Positions 16,549-23,906 of a stretch of DNA of 38,072 bases are shown piece after piece. Each line of letters begins with the position of its first letter. Within the stretch, counting starts at the first letter, position 1. The notes beneath the pieces were generated by a model, which saw only the letters and a list, made by a program, of their open reading frames with translations, had not been told where the DNA came from and did not search any database. Source of the DNA: Desmonostoc geniculatum HA4340-LM1 (GTDB taxonomy: Bacteria > Cyanobacteriota > Cyanobacteriia > Cyanobacteriales > Nostocaceae); NCBI GenBank assembly GCA_019359545.1, contig JAHHHB010000069.1:1-38072 (forward strand). Reading direction: 5' to 3'. Both the position numbers and the translations under genes were made by a program.

Positions 16549-17226
16549 ATGACAAGTACCGTTCAATCCCCCTACAGCAGCGAACAAATTGCCGCTTGGT
16601 TGCGTGGACTGCTTACTATTGCTTGGGCTGATGGTAATTTTGATGAGCAAGAACAGCAAATAATTGCCAGCATCACCAAAGATGAATTAGCTCCTAAAAT
16701 TCAATGGGACACTTTAGAAATTATTACGCCTGACGAACTAGCCGCAGTGTTGGGCAAAGGTACATCAGCAGCGGAAAATTTCTTACGGACTGCGGTGATG
16801 GTAGCGATCGCAGATGGTACTTATTCTCCCAGCGAAGATGAGGTTCTGCAACAGTTCTGTCAAATCTTAGAACAGCCAGAGAATTTACTCCAAGCCCTCC
16901 GCCACACCTTAGAACACCCAGAGCAAATTACCCCCACTATCCCTGCAACTAGACTTACAAAACGTCAAATTGATGCACTACACCCTCTGCGCGACTGGCT
17001 CGATGGACTAGATATCCAAGACCCAAGAGTAGCCCGCTTTTTGTGTAAAATGATTCCCTCTCAGTGTCCCTTTGAGCGGGATGTCACCCTATTTGGACGC
17101 AAAATTGTGCATATACCACCGATGTGTAAAATTAACCCATTGTATGAACAACTGGTGGGCTTACGTTTCCGCGCCCTCTCCTATTTGGCAGATAAATGCG
17201 GTGAAGATGTTTCACCATATATTTAG
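16549..17226 (+). CDS. TerB-like protein with Mo-nitrogenase C-terminal domain
   Basis: 225 residues from the ATG at 16549; a GTG at 16519 would add ten. The N-terminal half (WLRGLLTIAWADGNFDEQEQ, then MVAIADGTYSPSEDEVL) is an all-helical TerB-like tellurite-resistance fold with its repeated acidic (A/W)ADGxxxxxE motif. The C-terminal half, LHPLRDWLDGLDIQDPRVAR through MIPSQCPFERD and PPMCKINPLYEQL to the end, is the Mo-dependent nitrogenase C-terminal domain (Pfam Mo-nitro_C), found in cyanobacteria both beside nif genes and alone. No nif gene is nearby. The cysteines in PSQCPFERD and PPMCKINP are conserved in that domain. The biochemical role is unknown. Confidence 0.8.
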   Translation: MTSTVQSPYSSEQIAAWLRGLLTIAWADGNFDEQEQQIIASITKDELAPKIQWDTLEIITPDELAAVLGKGTSAAENFLRTAVMVAIADGTYSPSEDEVLQQFCQILEQPENLLQALRHTLEHPEQITPTIPATRLTKRQIDALHPLRDWLDGLDIQDPRVARFLCKMIPSQCPFERDVTLFGRKIVHIPPMCKINPLYEQLVGLRFRALSYLADKCGEDVSPYI

Positions 17227-17256
17227 TCATTTGTCATTGGTCATTTGTCATTAGTT
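17227..17256. repeat. CATTTGT heptamer repeats
   Basis: Four copies of the TCATTTGT/TCATTGGT heptamer type lie directly after the stop codon of the TerB-like gene. A second cluster of the inverse orientation lies at 17437-17466, just before obg. Confidence 0.7.
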
Positions 17257-17332
17257 AGGCAGCATAATGTCAAGTAGGAGGTTTCAAGAATTACGGGTTT
17301 ATCAATTGGCAATGTTCCAAATAATAAATGAC

Positions 17333-17433
17333 ATTATGTCTGGTTGAACACTTATCATTGGAGCTGACGCAAAGGCGCGGGGACACGGAGACGCGAAGAG
17401 TTTTTTTTGATAAGTGATTAGGCGGACATAATA
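17333..17433. mobile_element. MITE-like element, family 1, copy C
   Basis: The left end ATTATGTCTGGTTGAACA and the right end (read inward) ATTATGTCCGCCTAATCA belong to 25-base inverted repeats with about five mismatches, both followed by CTTATCA. The interior (GGAGCTGACGCAAAGGCGC and on) resembles the interior of copy D at 18505-18590. It lies about 40 bp upstream of obg. Confidence 0.75.
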
Positions 17434-17470
17434 CGACCAATGACCAACGACCAATGACTAATGACTAACT

Positions 17471-18496
17471 ATGCAATTTATTGACCAAGCAGAAATTGAA
17501 GTTGCGGCTGGTAAGGGCGGCGATGGTATTGTCGCCTTCCGCCGGGAGAAGTACGTGCCGGCTGGTGGTCCATCTGGTGGTAATGGAGGACGAGGTGGTT
17601 CGGTAATTTTCGTTGCCGATGAAAACTTGCAAACCTTGCTGGACTTCAGATACAATCATCGCTTTCAAGCCGAAAACGGTACTCGTGGAGGCCCGAATAA
17701 TTGTACTGGGGCTAATGGCAAAGATTTGATTATTGAAGTTCCCTGCGGTACAGCTGTTTATAATGCTGAAACTGGCGAATTGTTGGCAGATTTAATTGAA
17801 CCTGGGCAGACTTTGGTTGTTGCCCAAGGGGGTAAAGGTGGACTGGGAAATCAGCATTTTTTGAGCAATCGTAACCGCGCCCCAGAATACGCTCTCCCAG
17901 GCTTACCAGGGGAAATAAAGCAGTTGCGCTTGGAGTTGAAGCTTTTGGCAGAAGTCGGGATTATTGGGTTACCAAATGCTGGGAAATCGACTTTAATTTC
18001 ATCTTTATCAGCTGCACGCCCAAAAATCGCAGACTACCCCTTCACTACCCTCATCCCTAATTTGGGTGTAGTGCGGAAACCTACTGGCGATGGCACTGTT
18101 TTCGCTGACATTCCCGGACTAATTGAAGGTGCTGCCCAAGGAACTGGATTAGGACACGATTTCTTGCGTCATATCGAGCGCACACGGGTGCTACTCCACT
18201 TGATTGATGCCACTAGTGATGACGTGGTTAGAGACTATAATACCATTCAGCAAGAATTAAAAGCTTATGGAAGAGGTTTAACAGAGCGATCGCAAATTTT
18301 GGTGTTGAATAAAATTGATGCAGTTGATCGCGAAACTGTAGATTTGGAAGCGTTAGCTACTCAACTGAATCATCTTTCCTACGCTCGGGTTTTTTTGATT
18401 TCAGCAGTTACCCGCACCGGCTTAGAACCAATGTTACAGCAAATCTGGGAAATTCTCGACGAAATGAAGGTTGTCGAAGAATTTGGAGCTATTTAG
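17471..18496 (+). CDS. obg: GTPase Obg/CgtA
   Basis: 341 residues. Obg is an essential GTPase that assists 50S ribosome assembly and links it to stress control. The glycine-rich Obg domain (1-158) includes AAGKGGDGIVAFRREKYVP and GGPSGGNGGRGG. The G domain has G1 GLPNAGKST (166-174), G2 around PFTT, G3 DIPGLIEGA (213-221) and G4 NKID. There is no C-terminal OCT domain, which is normal for cyanobacteria. The upstream gap carries a mobile element and heptamer repeats, so the promoter must lie very close to or inside that element. A strong terminator lies about 135 bp downstream. Confidence 0.96.
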   Translation: MQFIDQAEIEVAAGKGGDGIVAFRREKYVPAGGPSGGNGGRGGSVIFVADENLQTLLDFRYNHRFQAENGTRGGPNNCTGANGKDLIIEVPCGTAVYNAETGELLADLIEPGQTLVVAQGGKGGLGNQHFLSNRNRAPEYALPGLPGEIKQLRLELKLLAEVGIIGLPNAGKSTLISSLSAARPKIADYPFTTLIPNLGVVRKPTGDGTVFADIPGLIEGAAQGTGLGHDFLRHIERTRVLLHLIDATSDDVVRDYNTIQQELKAYGRGLTERSQILVLNKIDAVDRETVDLEALATQLNHLSYARVFLISAVTRTGLEPMLQQIWEILDEMKVVEEFGAI

Positions 18497-18504
18497 ATAA
18501 GTAA

Positions 18505-18590
18505 TATCAGGTTCTATTGAACACTTATAGTTAGGGCTGACGCAAAGACACGGAAAGTTTTGAATTATAAGTGATTATATGAACTCGATA
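18505..18590. mobile_element. MITE-like element, family 1, copy D
   Basis: The left end TATCAGGTTC...CACTTATA and the right end (read inward) TATCGAGTTC...CACTTATA form imperfect inverted repeats. The interior GGGCTGACGCAAAGACACGG matches copy C. It begins eight bases after the obg stop codon. Confidence 0.65.
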
Positions 18591-18631
18591 CAAAAACCTT
18601 ATACACGCAATCGATGATGTATAGTATATAA

Positions 18632-18677
18632 AAATTAGGCTAAGCCATATAAGTAAATATATAGCTTAGCCTAATTT
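18632..18677. terminator. Bidirectional intrinsic terminator
   Basis: Perfect 14-base arms AAATTAGGCTAAGC and GCTTAGCCTAATTT with an 18-base AT-rich loop. A T-run follows on the plus strand (AATTTTTTT) and a T-run on the minus strand. It lies between the convergent obg and cyanovirin-like genes and would end both transcripts. Confidence 0.85.
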
Positions 18678-18702
18678 AATTTTTTTACAATCTTAGCTTC
18701 AG

Positions 18703-19041
18703 CTAGGCAGGACTGCTTGTGTATTTCAAGCTTCCATCAATGTTTTCAATTCCATTGATAACTGTACTGGTGTTTACATAAGCACCATTTCTTGTTCTAC
18801 ATTTAGCTGAAAGTTCATTTCCTGACACAGCAATATTTGTGCAAGTTAGATTGTAATTAGCAGTGATACCAGGGTCGAGAACTTTTAATGTGCCATCAAT
18901 ATTTTCAATGCCCTTTAGGGTTATAGAAGTAGATTCTACGCTCTGATCTCTTCTTCTGCAATCAGCTGACAGAACGTTTTCTTGAACATTAATATTTGAA
19001 CAAGTTAGCTGATAGTTACTGGCTACTGCCCAAGCAGACAT
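18703..19041 (-). CDS. Cyanovirin-N homology (CVNH) lectin
   Basis: 112 residues, two tandem repeats of the cyanovirin-N fold. Repeat 1: TCSNINV...LSADC then IENIDGTLK (45-53). Repeat 2: TCTNIAV...LSAKCRTRNG then IENIDGSLK (98-106). The four cysteines (14, 28, 67, 81) have the 14-residue spacing of the two cyanovirin disulfides. Founding members bind high-mannose glycans; whether this one keeps sugar-binding residues cannot be judged by eye. The first residues (MSAWAVASNYQ) do not form a convincing signal peptide. It is monocistronic, convergent with obg and followed by a strong shared terminator. Confidence 0.87.
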   Translation of the reverse strand: MSAWAVASNYQLTCSNINVQENVLSADCRRRDQSVESTSITLKGIENIDGTLKVLDPGITANYNLTCTNIAVSGNELSAKCRTRNGAYVNTSTVINGIENIDGSLKYTSSPA

Positions 19042-19351
19042 ACCCTATTTATTTGTGCGCCTTTCATGAACTTTATTTTTTTAGAATTTTTGTTTGCAAA
19101 TAAAAATGCTCAGTAGAGTAACCCATTATTTTTTACTCAGCACTGCTTCGATGAGTATAATTTGCTTCATAAAACTTAGCCAACAAAAGCAGCAGGCGAT
19201 CGCATTTGCATTTATCGGTAATTATCCGTATTAATATGTTGTAGCGCGTTTATTTTGAGTAACATAATTGATACAAAAACTTAAAGGCCTGGCTTACTGA
19301 GAAAAAAACGGCGTTAGACTAGAACCACAGGGCAAGAATCACAGGAAAAAT
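19042..19351. other. Intergenic region between divergent genes
   Basis: About 310 AT-rich bases between the minus-strand CVNH gene and the first plus-strand vWA gene. It should hold both promoters. One HIP1 site is present; no further repeat, operator or small gene was seen. Confidence 0.5.
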
Positions 19352-19957
19352 ATGATGAGCGATCGCGATTACACACTAATCATTGATAAAAGCGGTAGTA
19401 TGTCCACACCCGACCAAGTGGGTGGTAGAACTAGATGGGAAATAGCCCAAGAGTCTACACTTGCTTTGGCAAGAAAAGCCGAACAGTTTGACCCAGATGG
19501 TATTACTGTTTATGTGTTTTCTGGAAAATTTAAACGCTACGACGATGTAACCTCAGCCAAAGTCGCACAGATATTTCTCGAAAACGATCCTGCTGGTACG
19601 ACAAACTTAGCAGGTGTACTCCAAGATGCAACAAATAATTTCTTTCAACGCAAAGCTGCTGGTCAAAGCAAGCCAAACGGAGAAACAATTTTAGTCATTA
19701 CTGATGGTGAACCAGACGACCGTAAAGCTGTGTTTGAAGTTATCATTCATGCTACTCGGCAAATGGAGCGTGATGAAGAATTGGGAATTTCGATTATTCA
19801 AGTAGGCTCAGATGCCCAAGCAACTAAGTTTCTAAAAGCTTTAGATGACCAGTTGCAAAGTGTTGGTGCTAAATTTGATATTTGCGATACAGTCACTTTA
19901 GACGATCTAGAAGAAATGAGTCTTGTAGATGTATTAACCAACGCCATAACTGACTAA
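19352..19957 (+). CDS. von Willebrand factor A domain protein, copy 1
   Basis: 201 residues, essentially one vWA domain. The metal-ion-dependent adhesion site is complete: DKSGSM (12-17), a threonine in the GTTNLAGVL region and VITDGEPDD. No signal peptide or membrane anchor is seen, so it is probably cytoplasmic, as are vWA proteins linked to tellurium-resistance-type or chaperone systems. AGGAAAAAT precedes the start. A close paralogue follows after about 120 bp in the same direction, sharing most of its length (EQFDPDGI, YVFSGKFKRY, TDGEPDDRKAV). The pair looks like a tandem duplication. The function is unknown beyond metal-dependent protein binding. Confidence 0.85.
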   Translation: MMSDRDYTLIIDKSGSMSTPDQVGGRTRWEIAQESTLALARKAEQFDPDGITVYVFSGKFKRYDDVTSAKVAQIFLENDPAGTTNLAGVLQDATNNFFQRKAAGQSKPNGETILVITDGEPDDRKAVFEVIIHATRQMERDEELGISIIQVGSDAQATKFLKALDDQLQSVGAKFDICDTVTLDDLEEMSLVDVLTNAITD

Positions 19958-20078
19958 ATAATACCTAAATTTGTCAGTTTTTTCTCAAAAATTTATCAGC
20001 AATTCTGGAAATATTCTCCACGTGAAAAAACTGATTCATAATTTAGAAATTTTGAGTAAATATTTGGGGAGGTAATAA

Positions 20079-20684
20079 ATGCTAGAAAATCGTGATTACA
20101 CATTAATTATTGACAAAAGTGGCAGCATGGCCACCCCAGATCAAAAGGGTGGTAGAAGCAGATGGCTAGCAGCACAGGAATCTACTTTAGCTTTAGCTAG
20201 TAAATGTGAACAATTTGACCCAGATGGTATCACTATTTATGTATTTTCTGGAAAATTTAAGCGCTACGAAAATGTGACATCCAGCAAGGTACCACAAATT
20301 TTCCAAGAAAATGATCCCTCTGGTACAACTGACTTAGCTGGTGTGTTGAAACATGCTACTGATGATTATTTTCAACGCAAAGGAGCAGGTCAAACGAAGC
20401 CAAATGGTGAAACAATTTTAGTGGTTACTGATGGTGAACCAGATGATCGCAAAGCTGTAATGAGGGTAATTATTGAAGCTTCTCGGCGCATGGATAGAGA
20501 TGAAGAATTAGCTATTTCTTTCATTCAAGTTGGTACAGATCAGCAAGCTACCCGTTTTCTCAAAGTCTTAGACGATGAACTCCAAGGAGCCGGTGCTAAG
20601 TTTGATATCTGTGACACAATTACTATGGAAGATATGGAAGATATGAGTTTATCAGAAGTGCTACTCAATGCCATTAATGACTAG
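20079..20684 (+). CDS. von Willebrand factor A domain protein, copy 2
   Basis: 201 residues, the same length as copy 1 and clearly paralogous. The vWA metal site is intact: DKSGSM, GTTDLAGVL and VVTDGEPDD. The start has a strong ribosome-binding site, GGGGAGG, six bases upstream. The stop codon TAG (20682-20684) lies inside the terminal repeat CTAGTAC of the element at 20681-20782, so the mobile element supplies the end of the reading frame. The last residues (LLNAIND) match copy 1 (VLTNAITD), so little or nothing was lost. Likely co-transcribed with copy 1. Confidence 0.85.
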   Translation: MLENRDYTLIIDKSGSMATPDQKGGRSRWLAAQESTLALASKCEQFDPDGITIYVFSGKFKRYENVTSSKVPQIFQENDPSGTTDLAGVLKHATDDYFQRKGAGQTKPNGETILVVTDGEPDDRKAVMRVIIEASRRMDRDEELAISFIQVGTDQQATRFLKVLDDELQGAGAKFDICDTITMEDMEDMSLSEVLLNAIND

Positions 20685-20782
20685 TACCGCCGTGAAGTCA
20701 CGCATTCAAAAGTCAAAAGGTTGATATATCAAGGCTTGTGCCTGTTTAAAATGGTAGGTTTATTTACGCCGCTCTGTACTAG
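20681..20782. mobile_element. MITE-like element with CTAGTAC ends
   Basis: The left end CTAGTACCGCCGTGAAGTCA and the right end (read inward) CTAGTACAGAGCGGCGTAAA are inverted repeats with a 3-base gap. It overlaps the stop codon of the second vWA gene. A solo right end of the same type is at 2538-2570. Confidence 0.65.
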
Positions 20783-20967
20783 GCACAAGGCAAACAAAGA
20801 ATACTTGCAGAATTTAGAATTTAGGAGTAAAACAGGCTTAATACCTGGCTTTGTAATCTAGTTTATCTACTTCATTAACTTGAAATTTTTTAAGGATTTA
20901 GATTTTTCTGATATTTTGAAAAAATGCCAGATAGAATCATGATTTTCGCTTTAGAGGACTTCTAAAA

Positions 20968-21363
20968 ATGGATTCTATTGATAAGTTGTTAGCTGAACTT
21001 GAAACTGAATACAAAGAAGGACAACCTAAACAGCAATCACCAAAATCAACTACAGCCAAATCCTTTCTTCCAGCATCACCAAAATCCGCATCTTTAATGG
21101 ATAATCTTTTGGCAGAAGTCAAGGCTGATTTTGCAGAACAAGATGCTGCTGAGGAATTAAAAAAACAGCAAGAATTAGAACAAGAAAGAATTCGCCAAGA
21201 ACAACTTAAAGCTAAACAAATAGAGGCTTTGAAAGTCCAAGCAAAAGAATGGTTAGCGAAAGTAGATCCACTTTCCCTTGAAGGACTTTGGTTTGAAAGA
21301 TTTGCTGAAAGTTATCCCTCAAAATTAGAAGCAGCGATTGAATATTTACGAACTAACGAATAA
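20968..21363 (+). CDS. Slr1339-family salt-stress-like protein
   Basis: 131 residues, very hydrophilic. The N terminus MDSIDKLLAELETEY is repeated in shortened form at about 42-54 (SLMDNLLAEVKADF), with a serine/proline-rich linker between. Residues about 58-95 form a charged Glu/Lys/Gln coiled coil (ELKKQQELEQERIRQEQLK), and the C-terminal region WLAKVDPLSLEGLWFERFAE is compact and conserved-looking. This matches what I remember of the cyanobacterial Slr1339 salt-stress family. AGAGGAC precedes the start. It follows the vWA pair in the same direction, separated by a mobile element. The exact role is unknown. Confidence 0.6.
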   Translation: MDSIDKLLAELETEYKEGQPKQQSPKSTTAKSFLPASPKSASLMDNLLAEVKADFAEQDAAEELKKQQELEQERIRQEQLKAKQIEALKVQAKEWLAKVDPLSLEGLWFERFAESYPSKLEAAIEYLRTNE

Positions 21364-21379
21364 GTCCTAACACCTTATA

Positions 21380-21721
21380 TTAATGGTGATTGGTTCGAGC
21401 AAAATGTTGAACAGCCCATTCATGCATAGCATAGAGAATTGGTTGCAAAGTTTCTCCTAAAGGCGTCAGTGAATATTCCACTTTTGGTGGAATTTGCGGA
21501 TAAACTTCTCGATGAATAATACCGTCTTCCTCCATTTCTCTAAGTTGCTGAGTCAGCATCTTTTGTGTTACTCCAGGTAAAGCCCGCTGCAACTCGCCAA
21601 AGCGTTTGACGCCAGTCATTAATTCTTTAATAATCAAAACCTTCCAGCGTCCGCCAATTATCTTTAGTGTAGTTTCCACTTCACAAGTCAGCCTGGTATG
21701 GTTTTCTGCTTCAGCTTTCAT
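21380..21721 (-). CDS. HxlR-family transcriptional regulator
   Basis: 113 residues, a single winged helix-turn-helix domain of the HxlR/MarR-like type. The signature runs TLKIIGGRWKVLIIKELMTG (18-37), then FGELQRALPGVTQKMLTQQLREMEEDG and the wing segment YSLTPLGETLQPI. An N-terminal cysteine (Cys13) is in the position where several HxlR regulators sense electrophiles or oxidants. It is convergent with the Slr1339-like gene, 16 bp apart. Its divergent upstream neighbour is a 460-bp gap, so a target gene is not obvious; autoregulation is likely for the family. Confidence 0.9.
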   Translation of the reverse strand: MKAEAENHTRLTCEVETTLKIIGGRWKVLIIKELMTGVKRFGELQRALPGVTQKMLTQQLREMEEDGIIHREVYPQIPPKVEYSLTPLGETLQPILYAMHEWAVQHFARTNHH

Positions 21722-21914
21722 AATTATTTAGGTGGAAATCTATTTCCAAGTCAGTATTATTATATTCGCCCAATGCTGTTTCATATCTATTGGTTGTTAT
21801 GATATGGGGCTGTTAGTATTTGTTCTAAGAATAAATCTCGGTTTTCTAGCCAGGTTATACCTGGCTTATCTAAATCTTTTATAATTCAAAAACATTATGC
21901 AAAATGTGTTGTAG

Positions 21915-21942
21915 GTAGGGGCGTACAGCTGTACGCCCCTAC
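21915..21942. repeat. Perfect 28-bp palindrome
   Basis: Half-site GTAGGGGCGTACAG, perfectly mirrored. Its outer GTAGGGGC/GCCCCTAC arms equal those of the palindrome at 16118-16145, but the centre differs and no AGGACTTACGCA-type ends flank it. Confidence 0.85.
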
Positions 21943-22131
21943 AGCCGATTGATTTGTTGTAAAGATTTTTGCTTGAAGATAATTTTCAGACTATTGATAG
22001 ACTTACATATCTCTAGAAAGATAGAAAAAATACTTTAACCTATCCGATAGTATTGAGTCTGATCCTAATAATTGCTGTGTTTAATAATATTTGATCCAAT
22101 AGTGTTACACAAAAAATGTGGCAGAAATGTT

Positions 22132-22158
22132 ACCCCGATTCTCCTGCGGGGTTTTTCT
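22132..22158 (+). terminator. Orphan intrinsic terminator
   Basis: ACCCCG and CGGGGT arms with a 9-base loop, followed by TTTTTCTTT. It points on the plus strand and ends about 30 bp before the end of a minus-strand gene. There is no plus-strand protein gene upstream within 700 bp, so it may terminate a small RNA. Confidence 0.55.
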
Positions 22159-22185
22159 TTCAATAAGCGAAAAGCACTAAACCTA

Positions 22186-22689
22186 CTAAGTCAGCAACGC
22201 TTTAAACCATTTATTCAAAACTGTATTGATAGTTTTCTTAATCTGATGCTTGCGGTTCCACTTCTGGAATGCGATTTCGTACTCTTCGCCCTTCATTTGA
22301 AAGGTATTCCAGACATCAAGCGCTACTGGCAATCCGCAGAATAGTAAAATGTACAGCGACCAAGAAATTCCGCCACCAGCGATTAAATCGACGAGTATCA
22401 AAAAGCCATTGAAAATTGCATAATTGCCGAGACGCTTTTGAAATCTTCTTTGGCGGTAGGCGTCAAAAGCCTTTCGCTGTTGAACTTGGCTTTGTTGCAC
22501 TACCCAATCGCGTTCTGCTAATTTTAAAGATTCAGGTGCAATTTCTAACTCAGCAGCAATTTCTAATAGCTGTTCATAAGAAAATTCTGTGTCTTTATCA
22601 TCAGCTTGACGAGCGATCGCCAAATTTAAAATTTGTTGTACATCTTCTTGGCTATAAGAGCGGATGCTTTGAGGTTCAAAGGCCGTCAT
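22186..22689 (-). CDS. 2TM domain membrane protein
   Basis: 167 residues. The N-terminal region (SYSQEDVQQILNLAIARQAD) is a SHOCT-like helical segment, followed by an acidic helix (YEQLLEIAAELEIAPESLKLAE) and a basic linker. Two hydrophobic helices follow at about 94-108 (IFNGFLILVDLIAGG) and 110-126 (SWSLYILLFCGLPVALDV), with a polar tail (HQIKKTINTVLNKWFKALL). This architecture is the 2TM-domain family (Pfam 2TM) of bacteria. It is divergently placed from nothing obvious; the creatininase-family gene lies upstream on the same strand, 128 bp away. Function unknown. Confidence 0.7.
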   Translation of the reverse strand: MTAFEPQSIRSYSQEDVQQILNLAIARQADDKDTEFSYEQLLEIAAELEIAPESLKLAERDWVVQQSQVQQRKAFDAYRQRRFQKRLGNYAIFNGFLILVDLIAGGGISWSLYILLFCGLPVALDVWNTFQMKGEEYEIAFQKWNRKHQIKKTINTVLNKWFKALLT

Positions 22690-22817
22690 AATTCTTTTTC
22701 TGATAAAACTTTCCAGAGAAATTTACTGGCCGATAGATTTTAATTTAGCTACGGCAGTACTATTTCCATTATTCTTAGATTAACAAATTTAGATGTTGTG
22801 CTGCATCTCAGGTATTG

Positions 22818-23624
22818 TTAACTTTGAACTTTTGGTTGTTGAAAAGCGTAAATATCCTGAATAACTTGTACCCAACCGTTAGCGACAGATTCGAGAATGC
22901 GATCGCCTTTTTCTTTAGTTGCGGTTGTAGCGTCACCAATGACTCCACTTTTACTGATATCTCGCGTCACCCAAGCCACAGGTAATTTGCCTTCCCAACT
23001 CAGTAAACTACTTTCTGCCTGTTCTGGTGGATACTCCGCAACAGCTTTTTCTAGCTGCACTTGTTCTGGTAAAAGCGATAGCATAATGCTAGTTTCTGCA
23101 TCTCCGGCGTGCATTCCTAGTGCTGCTTCCTTCGGTGTTAATAAGTCTTTAGTAAGATTAGGCACACGCCAAGTAAACAAGGGAAATACCAAAAAGTCAT
23201 CATACTGAACATGCAAATCCCGCGCCGCCATTTGCATAACTTGGGGTTGTCCGCCGTGGGAATTCATTAACACCAATTTTCTAAACCCAGCACGGTAGAT
23301 ACTTTCACCCACTTCCATAATGATTGCCGTCAGAGTTGCAGTGCTGAGGGTAATCGTACCGGGAAAGTGCCAGTGTTCATTAGATTTGCCATAATAAAGC
23401 GTTGGTAAAGCATAGGCCGGAATACTGGCATCGAGATTTTCCAATGCTTTTCCCAGTACCCCCACACCAATAGCAGCATCTACAATTAACGGCAGATGGG
23501 GGCCATGTTGTTCAATTGCCCCTACTGGTTGGATGATGACCACATTTTCCTTATTTGGCATTGCCTGAATGTCAGTCCAACTCAGGTAGGGGAAAAACCG
23601 TTGTGGGGGAATAAAGCTGTGCAT
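22818..23624 (-). CDS. Creatininase-family amidohydrolase
   Basis: 268 residues. Metal-dependent amidohydrolases of this family open cyclic or linear amide bonds (creatinine, or formamide intermediates in riboflavin/F420 and mycofactocin pathways). The di-metal ligands are visible: Glu38, His40 and Asp49 in VGAIEQHGPHLPLIVDA, NSHGGQ in the middle and HAGDAETS later. The domain fills the whole protein and has no signal peptide. In cyanobacteria such genes are widely annotated only at family level, and nothing in the neighbourhood fixes the substrate. The start ATG at 23624 lacks a strong ribosome-binding site. Confidence 0.88.
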   Translation of the reverse strand: MHSFIPPQRFFPYLSWTDIQAMPNKENVVIIQPVGAIEQHGPHLPLIVDAAIGVGVLGKALENLDASIPAYALPTLYYGKSNEHWHFPGTITLSTATLTAIIMEVGESIYRAGFRKLVLMNSHGGQPQVMQMAARDLHVQYDDFLVFPLFTWRVPNLTKDLLTPKEAALGMHAGDAETSIMLSLLPEQVQLEKAVAEYPPEQAESSLLSWEGKLPVAWVTRDISKSGVIGDATTATKEKGDRILESVANGWVQVIQDIYAFQQPKVQS

Positions 23625-23669
23625 ATTACTGAAGTTGTGACATTTATATTTTAGGGCATTGGGGATTGG

Positions 23670-23815
23670 CGCTGGGAGATGAGGGAGATGAGGGAGATGG
23701 GGAGGCAGGGGAGCAAAGGGGCAGGGGAAAAGGTTAAAGGGTAAAGGGTAAAGGGATAAATTTAACCTTTCCCCCTTACCCCTTTCCCTTTCCCCATGCC
23801 CAATGCCCCATGCTC
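23670..23815. repeat. Purine-rich repeats and mirror-image tract
   Basis: GGGAGATGA repeats (three copies, about 23674-23700), then GGTAAAGG repeats followed at once by CCTTTCCCCCTTACCCCTTT on the same strand. This forms a long imperfect hairpin around 23730-23790. It is non-coding and lies between the divergent creatininase and glucokinase genes. Confidence 0.65.
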
Positions 23816-23906
23816 ACCAATATAAAGACTCTCCAAACATCCGGATATTACCAGATGTAGCAAAGCATAATAACGAAATAACAAGCTGTGACAAGGATGT
23901 AAGTCA

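Larger units (their letters stand above)
21722..22185. other. Intergenic region with palindrome and terminator
   Basis: About 460 bases. It contains a perfect 28-bp palindrome (21915-21942) and a plus-strand terminator-like hairpin (22132-22158) that belongs to no recognised gene. The HxlR promoter should lie at the left end. Confidence 0.55.

Noticed and set aside
22072..22344. A 90-codon plus-strand frame over the 2TM gene end
   Set aside because: It is antisense to a well-supported membrane protein gene and runs through the orphan terminator hairpin.
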